NCBI RefSeq assembly: GCF_902726645.1
Contig: NZ_CACVAO010000001.1
Location: 2,712,764 to 2,776,763 of the forward strand
DNA: 64,000 bases
Reading direction: 5' to 3'
From: Halobacillus ihumii
Lineage (GTDB): Bacteria > Bacillota > Bacilli > Bacillales > Halobacillaceae
Under the pieces are notes generated by a model, which had not been told where the DNA came from, searched no databases, and was given only the letters and a program-made list of their open reading frames with translations. The translations under genes and the position numbers were made by a program. Position 1 is the first letter of the stretch; the number at the start of each line of letters is the position of its first letter. Positions 1 through 7,336 of the stretch are shown in pieces.

Positions 1-238
1 TATCGGAGTAGATGTACCGGCACACTATGACGAGGAGCAAGAAAAATATGTAGTAGATGTTCCGTTTCCGTGCAAGTTTGATCTCGAGAATCGCAAATGG
101 TTACATGATGAACCTGATACATGGTCGGGAATGATTGAAAGATTTAAGAAACGTGGTCCTCAAAACGAAGAGTTTGTGCAGCGAATTCAAAAAGGTGTGA
201 AGGAATTAGAAAAAATGCGCCAAGAGGAGGCTTCGTAA
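1..238 (+). CDS. paaA: Aryl-CoA (phenylacetyl-CoA type) 1,2-epoxidase subunit A, C-terminal end only
   Basis: An open frame runs in from the window edge (codons start at base 2) and ends at TAA 236-238, giving 78 residues of a C-terminus rich in charged residues. The tail has a GPQNEEF segment that resembles the GPCN region near the PaaA C-terminus. The assignment rests mainly on context: paaD-like, paaB and paaC genes follow at once, and PaaA is the di-iron catalytic subunit of that oxygenase. A GAGGAGG ribosome binding site for the next gene lies inside the last codons. The active-site part is outside the window, so catalytic residues cannot be checked. Confidence 0.55.
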   Translation, partial: IGVDVPAHYDEEQEKYVVDVPFPCKFDLENRKWLHDEPDTWSGMIERFKKRGPQNEEFVQRIQKGVKELEKMRQEEAS

Positions 239-240
239 CA

Positions 241-567
241 ATGAGTGTGATTCATCAGTCAAGCAAACAATATTGGGAAGCTTTAAAGGAAGTTATGGAC
301 CCTGAATTTCCAATTAGCGTAGTAGATATGGGGTTAATTCGAAACATTGAGCAGCCAGAGGAAGGTGTCATTAAAGTAACGATGACGTACACATCTACAG
401 GCTGTGCTTGTATGGTTTGGATTGAAAGCGATATCAAAGAGCGTTTGCTTTCTGAGGAAGAAGTAAAAGAGGTGGAGATTGAGGTCCAATGGGATCCTGC
501 CTGGACGGTTCACGACATGACTGAGGAAGGCAGAAACAAGATGCAAAATTGGGGAGTGAGGTCATGA
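241..567 (+). CDS. paaD: MIP18/DUF59-domain protein, N-terminal half of PaaD
   Basis: This 108-residue protein is a single MIP18 (DUF59) domain. It shows the DPEFPISVVDMGLI signature at about residues 20-33 and the YTSTGCACM segment (residues 50-58) carrying the family's conserved cysteine. In the phenylacetate system PaaD is thought to help mature the iron centre of the epoxidase. Classical PaaD has this domain followed by a zinc ribbon; here the zinc ribbon is a separate gene at 1429-1593. The start is two bases after the upstream stop, and the end overlaps the paaB start by four bases (ATGA), which suggests translational coupling. Confidence 0.8.
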   Translation: MSVIHQSSKQYWEALKEVMDPEFPISVVDMGLIRNIEQPEEGVIKVTMTYTSTGCACMVWIESDIKERLLSEEEVKEVEIEVQWDPAWTVHDMTEEGRNKMQNWGVRS

Positions 568-797
568 CATTCCCACTTGAAGAAAATGAAAATTATATTC
601 TCCTTACACGCATCAAGCGGGGAGATGATTTAATGCAGGTTGGTTCTTTCCGAGCCGCCAGCGATGAACTTGCTAAAATTTATGCAGCGAAGATCTATGA
701 CGAAGAAGATTGGGTAGAGATGCATGTAGTTAAAGCATCAAACCTGGTCCCGGTTCGGTTGCCGAAAGGGCTATTTGAAAAGGAAGGGGTGAAGTAA
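564..797 (+). CDS. paaB: Aryl-CoA epoxidase subunit PaaB
   Basis: The 77-residue product matches the small PaaB subunit: a beta-rich start, a VGSFRAAS segment and a VVKASNLV segment equivalent to the conserved VGS.AA and VVKAS motifs. PaaB bridges the PaaA and PaaC subunits of the oxygenase. I chose ATG 564 instead of the upstream in-frame TTG at 549 because ATG 564 sits about eight bases after GGGGAG and overlaps the preceding stop as ATGA. The gene ends at TAA directly against the paaC ATG, with no spacer. It is shorter than the roughly 95 residues of the E. coli protein. Confidence 0.8.
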   Translation: MTFPLEENENYILLTRIKRGDDLMQVGSFRAASDELAKIYAAKIYDEEDWVEMHVVKASNLVPVRLPKGLFEKEGVK

Positions 798-1436
798 ATG
801 AAGGAAGAACAAGTTAAAGAATTAGTAGATTTGGCCGAGACCATTGCTGATAATAAGTTCATTATGGGAGAGCAGCTGGTTGAAATCGGTGTGAGCGGAC
901 CAAATCTTGAAGCCTCGCTCGCCTCCATATCTATGGCTCAGGGCGAACTTGGCCATGCGCGTCTATTATATCGGTGGTCTTATGAAGTTCAGGGACTAAG
1001 GGCTGGAAAATTAGATGTGAAGGAACAAACGGGGAAAGCCTTTGATCAAATCGTAAACGCTTCGAACTGGGTAGAGCTTATCGCTGGCTTATACGTAAAT
1101 AATGCAGCCATTGATTTGATCATGCAGGAACTAATAACAAACAAAGGAAAGGATTTAAATGCACAATTCAGTAAGATGGCGAATGAGCTTACCGAACATA
1201 TTACTTATTCAAAGAACTGGTGCAAACAACTGATCAATGATAAAGGTTCTATACCAAGAAGAGTACAGGTTGATTTGGAGAAAGCCTATGAATCTGCTAG
1301 TAAATGGATAAAAGAAGTTGAAGAAAACAGTCATTTGAAAGAAGCAGGTGTTATTGGCAAGTCTAGTCATCTAGTTGAAGCATTTGAACCAACCATTAAC
1401 GAGGTTCTTGGTGAAAGGACCGTTTCTCATGCCTGA
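798..1436 (+). CDS. paaC: Aryl-CoA epoxidase structural subunit PaaC
   Basis: A 212-residue helical ferritin-like protein containing GEQLVEIG (about residues 24-31) and an AQGELGHARLLYRW segment (about residues 48-61), as in PaaC. PaaC pairs with PaaA as the non-catalytic scaffold of the epoxidase that adds oxygen to a CoA-activated aromatic ring. It begins immediately after the paaB stop and overlaps the next gene by eight bases, so the four genes read as one translational unit. It is somewhat shorter than the usual roughly 250 residues. The ring substrate cannot be read from this subunit. Confidence 0.82.
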   Translation: MKEEQVKELVDLAETIADNKFIMGEQLVEIGVSGPNLEASLASISMAQGELGHARLLYRWSYEVQGLRAGKLDVKEQTGKAFDQIVNASNWVELIAGLYVNNAAIDLIMQELITNKGKDLNAQFSKMANELTEHITYSKNWCKQLINDKGSIPRRVQVDLEKAYESASKWIKEVEENSHLKEAGVIGKSSHLVEAFEPTINEVLGERTVSHA

Positions 1437-1593
1437 GAGTGATAAAGACATTCAATGTCCGTTTTGTTCATCCGTGAATGTTGAGCTTATTGCTCCTTTT
1501 GGCACAGCGCAGCTTGTCAGACAATATTACTGTAACCATTGTAAGAGTGTTTTTGAATATATCAAATGGCAAGAGGCTTCCCACAAGCAGTGA
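1429..1593 (+). CDS. Stand-alone zinc-ribbon protein equal to the C-terminal part of PaaD
   Basis: A 54-residue protein with four cysteines in two CxxC pairs (C10/C13 and C35/C38), a QYYCNHCKSVFEYIK segment and a basic tail. This matches the C-terminal zinc ribbon of long PaaD proteins. The start is ATG 1429, which overlaps the end of paaC; an in-frame upstream ATG at 1375 lies deep inside paaC and is unlikely. With the gene at 241-567 it makes PaaD a split, two-gene protein with paaB and paaC between the halves. It may bind zinc and help assemble the oxygenase. Confidence 0.75.
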   Translation: MPESDKDIQCPFCSSVNVELIAPFGTAQLVRQYYCNHCKSVFEYIKWQEASHKQ

Positions 1594-1611
1594 AGGTGGT
1601 GATAAATAATT

Positions 1612-2481
1612 ATGGAAGGTGTCAAAAAGGTAGCTGTCATTGGATCAGGAACTATGGGAGAAGGGATTGCTCAGGTTAGCATTCAGAATGGTTATTCTTC
1701 AATTCTTTATGATATTGATCATCAACAATTGGCAAACGCTAAAGCACAAGTATTTAAACGGTTGGATCGACTGGTTGAGAAAGGCAGAATTTCAGACGAA
1801 GAATCTATTCAGGCTAAAGAGAATTTGACGGTAACTACTGATTTAAAAAACCTTAAAGAGGCAGATTTAGTTATCGAAGCTGCTCCTGAAATATTGGATA
1901 TTAAAACATCAATTTTTCAAGAATTAACCGCTATTTGTTCATCCGAAACTATCTTTGCAACGAATACTTCATCCTTATCAATTACAGAAATAGCTGGATA
2001 TATTCAGGACCCATCGAGGCTTGCCGGGCTGCACTTCTTTAATCCGGCACCGCTCATGCCGCTTGTTGAAATTGTCCAGGGCATATCTACCAATCAAGCA
2101 ACAATACACAGATTAAAAGATTTCGCAGAAAAGATTCATAAATATCCAGTGGTTTGTCGGGACACACCGGGATTTATCGTCAATCGAGTAGCAAGGCCAT
2201 TTTATAATGAAGCGTTAAAGATTCTGAATGATCAAGTTGCAAGTGTCGAACAAATAGACAGAATTATGAAAAAGTCTGGCGGGTTTAAGATGGGGCCATT
2301 TGAACTGCAAGATTTAATCGGTATTGATATTAACTTTGCTACTACCAAAACCGTTTACAGCAGTTTCTTTGGGGAAAACCGCTTTCGGCCGCATTACTAT
2401 CAAGAGCGGATGGTGCAGGCTGGACGACTCGGTCGCAAAACAGAGGGAGGGTTTTATGATTATGCCTCAACTGAACATTAG
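1612..2481 (+). CDS. paaH: 3-hydroxyacyl-CoA dehydrogenase (PaaH/Hbd type)
   Basis: The 289-residue product has an NAD-binding GSGTMGEG loop (residues 11-18), an NTSSLSI stretch (118-124) and the catalytic pair H141 (in HFFNPAP) and E153, all typical of 3-hydroxyacyl-CoA dehydrogenases. In an aromatic-acid pathway it would oxidise 3-hydroxyadipyl-CoA to 3-oxoadipyl-CoA with NAD+. It lies 18 bases after the zinc-ribbon gene with an AAGGTGGTGAT ribosome binding site. Its last 26 bases overlap the next gene, a degenerate relative. A general role on 3-hydroxybutyryl-CoA cannot be excluded. Confidence 0.85.
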   Translation: MEGVKKVAVIGSGTMGEGIAQVSIQNGYSSILYDIDHQQLANAKAQVFKRLDRLVEKGRISDEESIQAKENLTVTTDLKNLKEADLVIEAAPEILDIKTSIFQELTAICSSETIFATNTSSLSITEIAGYIQDPSRLAGLHFFNPAPLMPLVEIVQGISTNQATIHRLKDFAEKIHKYPVVCRDTPGFIVNRVARPFYNEALKILNDQVASVEQIDRIMKKSGGFKMGPFELQDLIGIDINFATTKTVYSSFFGENRFRPHYYQERMVQAGRLGRKTEGGFYDYASTEH

Positions 2482-3226
2482 TATAATTGGCCGAAACCGA
2501 GTGGCGGAGTCGATCTTTACCCTGTTGAACCATGATTCCTATGAAAGCGCTTCCCTTAATAATGACAGCCAGCTTGCTCGTGCTGATTTAATCATTGAAA
2601 CAGAGAATTTGGAACGCCATGAGAAAATCAATAATTTAAAAAGAATCGATGGGCTGGGATCCCGCGGAGCTACTATTTTAACTTCTACTTTGCAATGGAC
2701 AGCAACTGAGATAGCCTCCTGGCTGACCCATCCAGAAAGGTTAGTTGGCTTTGGTGGTTTTGATGATGTGAATCAATCTCAGCTTATTGAAATAGCACCC
2801 GGCTTACAAACTGAACCTCAACATGTGCAGTTGGTGAAGGATCAATTGAAGCTAATGGGTAAGGAAACAGAGGTGGTAGAAGATGAGCCGGGGCTCGTCT
2901 ATCCCCGTATACTCAGCTTAATCATTAATGAGGCAATTTTCGCCTTAGCTGAGGGAACAGCAAGTGCTGAGGATATCGATATCGCAATGAAAAAAGGCAC
3001 TAACTATCCTGAGGGTCCGCTAGAATGGGCGGAAAAGATTGGAGTTGACAATGCCTATGCTGTTTTAAACGGACTCTATCGTCAACTTGGCGAGGAGAGG
3101 TACAGGCCGGCATCGCTGTTACGTAAATTAGTTTATGCTGGCTGGACGGGAAAGGCTTCTGGTAAAGGATTGTACTACTATGAACAGCAAAGGTTAAACC
3201 ATTCACGAGATTATCAAAATGTCTAA
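2456..3226 (+). CDS. Degenerate 3-hydroxyacyl-CoA dehydrogenase-like protein
   Basis: The 256-residue product aligns with its upstream neighbour over both domains, but key positions are lost. The glycine-rich NAD loop reads GRNRVAES (residues 12-19), the catalytic histidine position is G100 (VGFGGFDD replaces LHFFNPAP), and the serines of NTSSLS are replaced; only the glutamate (E112) remains. The C-terminal 3HCDH domain looks intact. The start is ATG 2456, seven bases after GGAGGG; earlier in-frame starts would lie inside the preceding gene. It may be a non-catalytic partner of the active dehydrogenase. The reading frame is full length, so it does not look like a decaying pseudogene. Confidence 0.75.
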   Translation: MIMPQLNISIIGRNRVAESIFTLLNHDSYESASLNNDSQLARADLIIETENLERHEKINNLKRIDGLGSRGATILTSTLQWTATEIASWLTHPERLVGFGGFDDVNQSQLIEIAPGLQTEPQHVQLVKDQLKLMGKETEVVEDEPGLVYPRILSLIINEAIFALAEGTASAEDIDIAMKKGTNYPEGPLEWAEKIGVDNAYAVLNGLYRQLGEERYRPASLLRKLVYAGWTGKASGKGLYYYEQQRLNHSRDYQNV

Positions 3227-3239
3227 GGAGGATTTCTTA

Positions 3240-4751
3240 ATGGCAACAGGTACCACTGAAGTAAAGGTAGAAAAAGATACTTATCAATTGTTAATCAATG
3301 GGGCGTACACAGATAGCCTGAGCGGCAACTATTTTGAAACCTATAATCCTGCAACAGGGGAATCTATTGCTAAAGTAGCAAAAGCTTCAAAAGAAGATGT
3401 AGATCTTGCTGTGGAGTCAGCAAGACATGCATTTACTTCTGGAAAATGGCCAAAACAAGGGCCAGCGAAACGTGCGCGACTGCTAAATAAAATTGCTTCC
3501 ATTATGCGTGCTCGTTTCAACGAACTTGTTGATGTAGAGGTGTTGAATAGTGGCAAAACGGTAGCAGCAGCCCAGGGTCAAGTGAGCCAGGCGATTGAGG
3601 ACTTTGAATTCTATGCGGGGGCGATCTCTACACACGGCGGGGCTACCAATCCTATGGTGCCAAATGGCTTTTTCAACTATACGGAGAAAGTTCCAGTAGG
3701 AGTTTGCGCCCAAATTATTCCTTGGAACTACCCATTAATGATGGCTGCTTGGAAACTTGCACCTGCTTTAGCAGCTGGGTGTACGATTGTTTTAAAACCA
3801 GCAAGCTATACACCAATTACAGCCTTCATGCTTGCAGATATTTGCTATGAAGCCGGACTTCCAGAAGGAGTATTAAATGTTGTTACGGGCAGTGGATCAG
3901 AAATCGGCCCATATTTAACGGAACATCCTGATGTTGACAAAGTAGCATTTACTGGAGAAACAGAAACCGGCAAAGATATTATGGCTCGGGCTTCTGAAAC
4001 ACTGAAGCGTGTGACGTTAGAACTTGGCGGCAAATCTCCGAGCATCGTTTGTGAAGATAGTGACCTGGAAGGGGCCGTTGACGGATCACTGTTTGGTATT
4101 TTTTATAACACAGGACAATCTTGTGAAGCGCGTTCAAGAGTGTTTATTCATGAATCGATTTACGATCAGTTTGTTGATCGTTTTGTAGAGAAAGCAAAGA
4201 GAATAAACGTGGGTGATCCGTTTGATAAGAGTACACATATGGGGGCATTGATTTCTGAAAGTCATGAAAAAACCGTAGATGATTACGTTAAGTTAGCACA
4301 GGAAGAAGGCGGAGAAGTTCTTTACGGTGGAAAAAGACCTGAAGGAGAAGCCTACAAAAATGGACACTGGTATATGCCGACCATCATTGGAAATGTAACA
4401 AATGACATGCGGATTGCCCAAGAAGAAGTGTTTGGACCTGTTGTTGTTTTAATGAAATATACGGATGAAAAAGAAGTGCTTCAGCGAGCGAACGATTCAA
4501 TTTTTGGACTGGGTTCTGCTGTTTGGACAAAGGACCATGGCAAAGCCCATCGACTTGCTTCCGGTTTACGTGCAGGTATTGTAATGGTCAATAATCCAAT
4601 CTCTGCTTTTCCTGGAGCTCCGTTTGGTGGATTTAAGCAATCCGGTTTTGGACGTGAACTAGGTGCAGAAACCTTGGATCTGTACTCTGAGACGAAGAGT
4701 GTTGTCTCTTATATAGGGAAAAAACCACTTAATTTATTAGGTGTTGAATAA
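3240..4751 (+). CDS. NAD(P)+-dependent aldehyde dehydrogenase
   Basis: A 503-residue aldehyde dehydrogenase with catalytic C295 (in NTGQSCEARSR) and E261 (LELGGKSP), the PWNYP cofactor segment at 161-165 and a C-terminal PFGGFKQSGFGRE motif. ATG 3240 is chosen because AAGGAGG (3224-3230) sits nine bases upstream; the in-frame ATG at 3219 precedes that site. Inside this operon it could oxidise a ring-opened semialdehyde, the job done by the aldehyde-dehydrogenase half of PaaZ or by BoxD. No MaoC-type hydratase domain is fused to it. The sequence alone does not fix the substrate. Confidence 0.8.
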   Translation: MATGTTEVKVEKDTYQLLINGAYTDSLSGNYFETYNPATGESIAKVAKASKEDVDLAVESARHAFTSGKWPKQGPAKRARLLNKIASIMRARFNELVDVEVLNSGKTVAAAQGQVSQAIEDFEFYAGAISTHGGATNPMVPNGFFNYTEKVPVGVCAQIIPWNYPLMMAAWKLAPALAAGCTIVLKPASYTPITAFMLADICYEAGLPEGVLNVVTGSGSEIGPYLTEHPDVDKVAFTGETETGKDIMARASETLKRVTLELGGKSPSIVCEDSDLEGAVDGSLFGIFYNTGQSCEARSRVFIHESIYDQFVDRFVEKAKRINVGDPFDKSTHMGALISESHEKTVDDYVKLAQEEGGEVLYGGKRPEGEAYKNGHWYMPTIIGNVTNDMRIAQEEVFGPVVVLMKYTDEKEVLQRANDSIFGLGSAVWTKDHGKAHRLASGLRAGIVMVNNPISAFPGAPFGGFKQSGFGRELGAETLDLYSETKSVVSYIGKKPLNLLGVE

Positions 4752-4786
4752 ATATAAAATTTTAAATTATTTAGGAGGAATGAAAC

Positions 4787-5578
4787 ATGACAACAGCAAC
4801 TGAAAACAAATTGACGGTAACGAAAAACAAAGGAATTGCAGAAGTCCACATTCATGTGAACAAATCTAACTCGTACAACTTGGATTTTTACCGCGAACTG
4901 AATGCGGCGATTGATGACATCCGCTTCGATAATGACATTAAAGTAGCCGTACTGATGAGCGACATGCCGAAATTCTTCTCAGCTGGAGCGGATGTTTCAT
5001 TCTTAAAATCCGCTGAACCGAAATTCAAGACACAGTTCTGCTTGTTCTGTAATGAAACGTTAGATAAAATCGCACGTTCTCCACAAATCTGGATTGCTTG
5101 TTTAGAAGGCCACACAGTTGGGGGCGGGCTGGAAATGGCGCTTGCCTGTGATCTTCGCTTTATGGGGGATTCCGCTGGAAAGATCGGACTTCCGGAAATC
5201 AGCCTTGGTGTGTTAGCCGGAACAGGCGGAACACAGCGTTTGGCTCGCCAAGTCGGCCACTCTAAAGCGCTTGATATGAACATTACCGGGGATACGATCT
5301 CTCCACAAGAAGCGCTGGACATCCAACTCGTGGACAAAGTGTACCCACAGGAAGAAACACGTGAAAAGACGTTAGCTTATGCCGAGAAGGTCGCCAGCCA
5401 GGCCACGTATGCGGCTTCAAACATTAAGCTTTCCATTATGAACGGTAAAGAAATGCCGTTGAATGCAGCCATCCGTTACGAAGGAGAACTGCAGAACCTG
5501 TTGTTCCGTTCTGAAGATGCTCAGGAAGGATTGAGTGCTTTCTTAGAAAAACGCGAGGCTGACTGGAGCGGAAAATAA
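4787..5578 (+). CDS. Enoyl-CoA hydratase/isomerase family protein (PaaF-like)
   Basis: A 263-residue crotonase-fold enzyme. The oxyanion-hole segment SAGADV is at 65-70, GGGLEMA carries E116, and LPEISLG carries E137; these match the two catalytic glutamates of true hydratases. The protein therefore looks like a 2,3-dehydroadipyl-CoA hydratase more than a PaaG isomerase. The gene follows the aldehyde dehydrogenase by 35 bases with an AGGAGG site, and a terminator-like hairpin follows it. It uses more C/G-ending codons than its neighbours, perhaps from high expression. Confidence 0.8.
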   Translation: MTTATENKLTVTKNKGIAEVHIHVNKSNSYNLDFYRELNAAIDDIRFDNDIKVAVLMSDMPKFFSAGADVSFLKSAEPKFKTQFCLFCNETLDKIARSPQIWIACLEGHTVGGGLEMALACDLRFMGDSAGKIGLPEISLGVLAGTGGTQRLARQVGHSKALDMNITGDTISPQEALDIQLVDKVYPQEETREKTLAYAEKVASQATYAASNIKLSIMNGKEMPLNAAIRYEGELQNLLFRSEDAQEGLSAFLEKREADWSGK

Positions 5579-5600
5579 GGGATAATGGTATAGTAATGAA

Positions 5601-5637
5601 GAGTTAAGGTTGAACTTATTCTGCCTTAACTCTTTTT
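5601..5637 (+). terminator. Rho-independent terminator after the enoyl-CoA hydratase gene
   Basis: GAGTTAAGG pairs with CCTTAACTC around a 14-base loop and is followed by TTTTT. It separates the epoxidase/beta-oxidation genes from the ligase gene, so partial read-through or an unseen promoter must serve the ligase and thiolase. Confidence 0.75.
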
Positions 5638-5684
5638 CTAAGCCAACTGTTGAATGCGCTTTCGTAAATAGATAGGAGGAGAAA

Positions 5685-7259
5685 ATGTTACAGTCGGTTG
5701 ATACACTGAGAGGAATAAAGGACTCTTATAATGCTGCTGTCCGTTTTGTTGACGATAATGTGATGAATGGCAATCATAATAAGATAGCCATTACATGTGG
5801 GGAAGATGAACTGACTTATCAGCAGTTGTCACATCAGATGAATCAGTTCGGAAATGCTTTATTAGATATTGGCTTAGAAATAGAGAACCGAATCTTACTT
5901 TCTCTTCATGATTCACCTGAGTTTGCGGTTTCCTTTTACGGCTCAATTAAAATAGGAGCAATCCCTATACCTGTGAATACAAATTTACAACCACATGATT
6001 ATGAGTATTTTTTAAACCACAGCCGCGCGAAAGTATTTGTTGTCTATGAACAATTATGGGAAGAGTTAAAAACATATAAGGACCGCTTCCTTTTTTTGAA
6101 GCATGTCATCATTGTTTCAGAAAAGGGGTCAACCACGGAAGAGATAGACTTTCACGGCTTTACAGCGAACGCTTCCCATGAACTAGATGAGTCCTATCCA
6201 ACTACCTCCGAAGATTCAGCATTCTGGCTATATAGTTCGGGAAGTACCGGAACTCCAAAGGGTGTTATACATCGCCAGCGCAGTATGGAGTCGGCATTCC
6301 ATAATTACGCTGTAAATATTTTGAATATTCAATCAGATGATGTTACCTTTTCTGCTTCAAAGCTATATTTTGCGTACGGATTGGGAAACGGCATGTACTT
6401 TCCGTTTGGATCCGGAGCAACAGCTATTCTACTTAAAGGTAAGCCTACCCCCGAAAAGGTTTTTGAGACAATTGAAGAGAAGAAACCGACTATATTCTTC
6501 GGTGTTCCTACACTCTACGGAGCGATGATTAATTACGTGGAAAAAACAGGGCGTGTCCCTGATTTGTCTAGTGTTCGTGTTTGTGTTTCCGCTGGAGAAG
6601 CATTGCCTGCCTCCTACGTTAAAAAATGGAGAGAACTGTTTAAGGTGGACATTTTAGACGGCATTGGTTCAACTGAGGCTCTCCATATTTTCTTGTCTAA
6701 TCAAAGTGGTGAAGTCCAGCCAGGAAGTACGGGGAAAATTGTTCCCGGCTACGATGCTAAAGTTGTCAATGAAGATGGACAGACACTTCCTGCAAATGAA
6801 GTAGGTGACTTAGTGATTAAAGGGGACAGCATTGCTTCAGGTTATTGGTGCAATCTCTCTGAGAATTACCATAAGTTTAAAGGGGAGTGGATGTACACAG
6901 GAGATAAGTACTACCAGGATGATGATGGGTACTTCTGGTACTGCGGCCGCTCTGACGACATGCTTAAAGTAGGCGGTATTTGGGTTTCTCCGATTGAAAT
7001 CGAATCAACTCTCTTGCAGCACGAGGATGTGCTAGAGGTGGCGGTAGTCGGAGAAACCAACACCGCTAATCTGGTTCACCCTAAAGCTTACGTCATTTTA
7101 AAAGAACCCAAAAAGGCGAGCGGTGAATTAGCTGATTTACTAAAGTTGTACGTGAAGGATCAGTTAGCGCCTTATAAATACCCTCGAGAGATCGAGTTTA
7201 TTGAAACACTCCCCAAAACAGCAACTGGGAAGATACAACGCTTTAAACTAAAAACATAA
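5685..7259 (+). CDS. Benzoate-CoA ligase family acyl-CoA synthetase
   Basis: A 524-residue AMP-forming ligase. The P-loop YSSGSTGTPKG is at 183-193 and the C-terminal catalytic lysine is K516 (TATGKIQRF). The N-terminal YNAAVRFVDDN, and the FAYGLGNGMYFPFGSG and PTIFFGVPTLYGAM segments, are hallmarks of the benzoate-CoA ligase family, not of PaaK phenylacetate-CoA ligases, which are about 440 residues and quite different. It would activate an aromatic acid with ATP and CoA to feed the epoxidase upstream. AGGAGGAG precedes ATG 5685. Benzoate, a hydroxy- or amino-benzoate, or another aryl acid are all possible substrates. Confidence 0.82.
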   Translation: MLQSVDTLRGIKDSYNAAVRFVDDNVMNGNHNKIAITCGEDELTYQQLSHQMNQFGNALLDIGLEIENRILLSLHDSPEFAVSFYGSIKIGAIPIPVNTNLQPHDYEYFLNHSRAKVFVVYEQLWEELKTYKDRFLFLKHVIIVSEKGSTTEEIDFHGFTANASHELDESYPTTSEDSAFWLYSSGSTGTPKGVIHRQRSMESAFHNYAVNILNIQSDDVTFSASKLYFAYGLGNGMYFPFGSGATAILLKGKPTPEKVFETIEEKKPTIFFGVPTLYGAMINYVEKTGRVPDLSSVRVCVSAGEALPASYVKKWRELFKVDILDGIGSTEALHIFLSNQSGEVQPGSTGKIVPGYDAKVVNEDGQTLPANEVGDLVIKGDSIASGYWCNLSENYHKFKGEWMYTGDKYYQDDDGYFWYCGRSDDMLKVGGIWVSPIEIESTLLQHEDVLEVAVVGETNTANLVHPKAYVILKEPKKASGELADLLKLYVKDQLAPYKYPREIEFIETLPKTATGKIQRFKLKT

Positions 7260-7270
7260 AACGACCATAT

Positions 7271-7291
7271 GGAGGTGAAGTATTCACCTCC
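7271..7291 (+). other. Perfect hairpin containing a Shine-Dalgarno-like arm
   Basis: GGAGGTGAA and TTCACCTCC form a nine-base-pair hairpin with a three-base loop, 12 bases after the ligase stop. No T-run follows, so it does not look like a classical terminator. One arm is a strong Shine-Dalgarno sequence with no start codon at a usable distance. It could stabilise the upstream mRNA or set the ligase-to-thiolase ratio. Confidence 0.5.
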
Positions 7292-7336
7292 TAAAATACT
7301 TACAGGATATTCTTTTCTGCAAAAGGAGAATTAATA

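Noticed and set aside
4888-5337. 149-codon open frame opposite the enoyl-CoA hydratase gene
   Set aside because: Shadow of a GC-rich, strongly codon-biased gene; no motif and no start signal.
7271-7291. Hairpin considered as a terminator between ligase and thiolase
   Set aside because: No T-run follows (TAAAATACTT), so intrinsic termination is unlikely.
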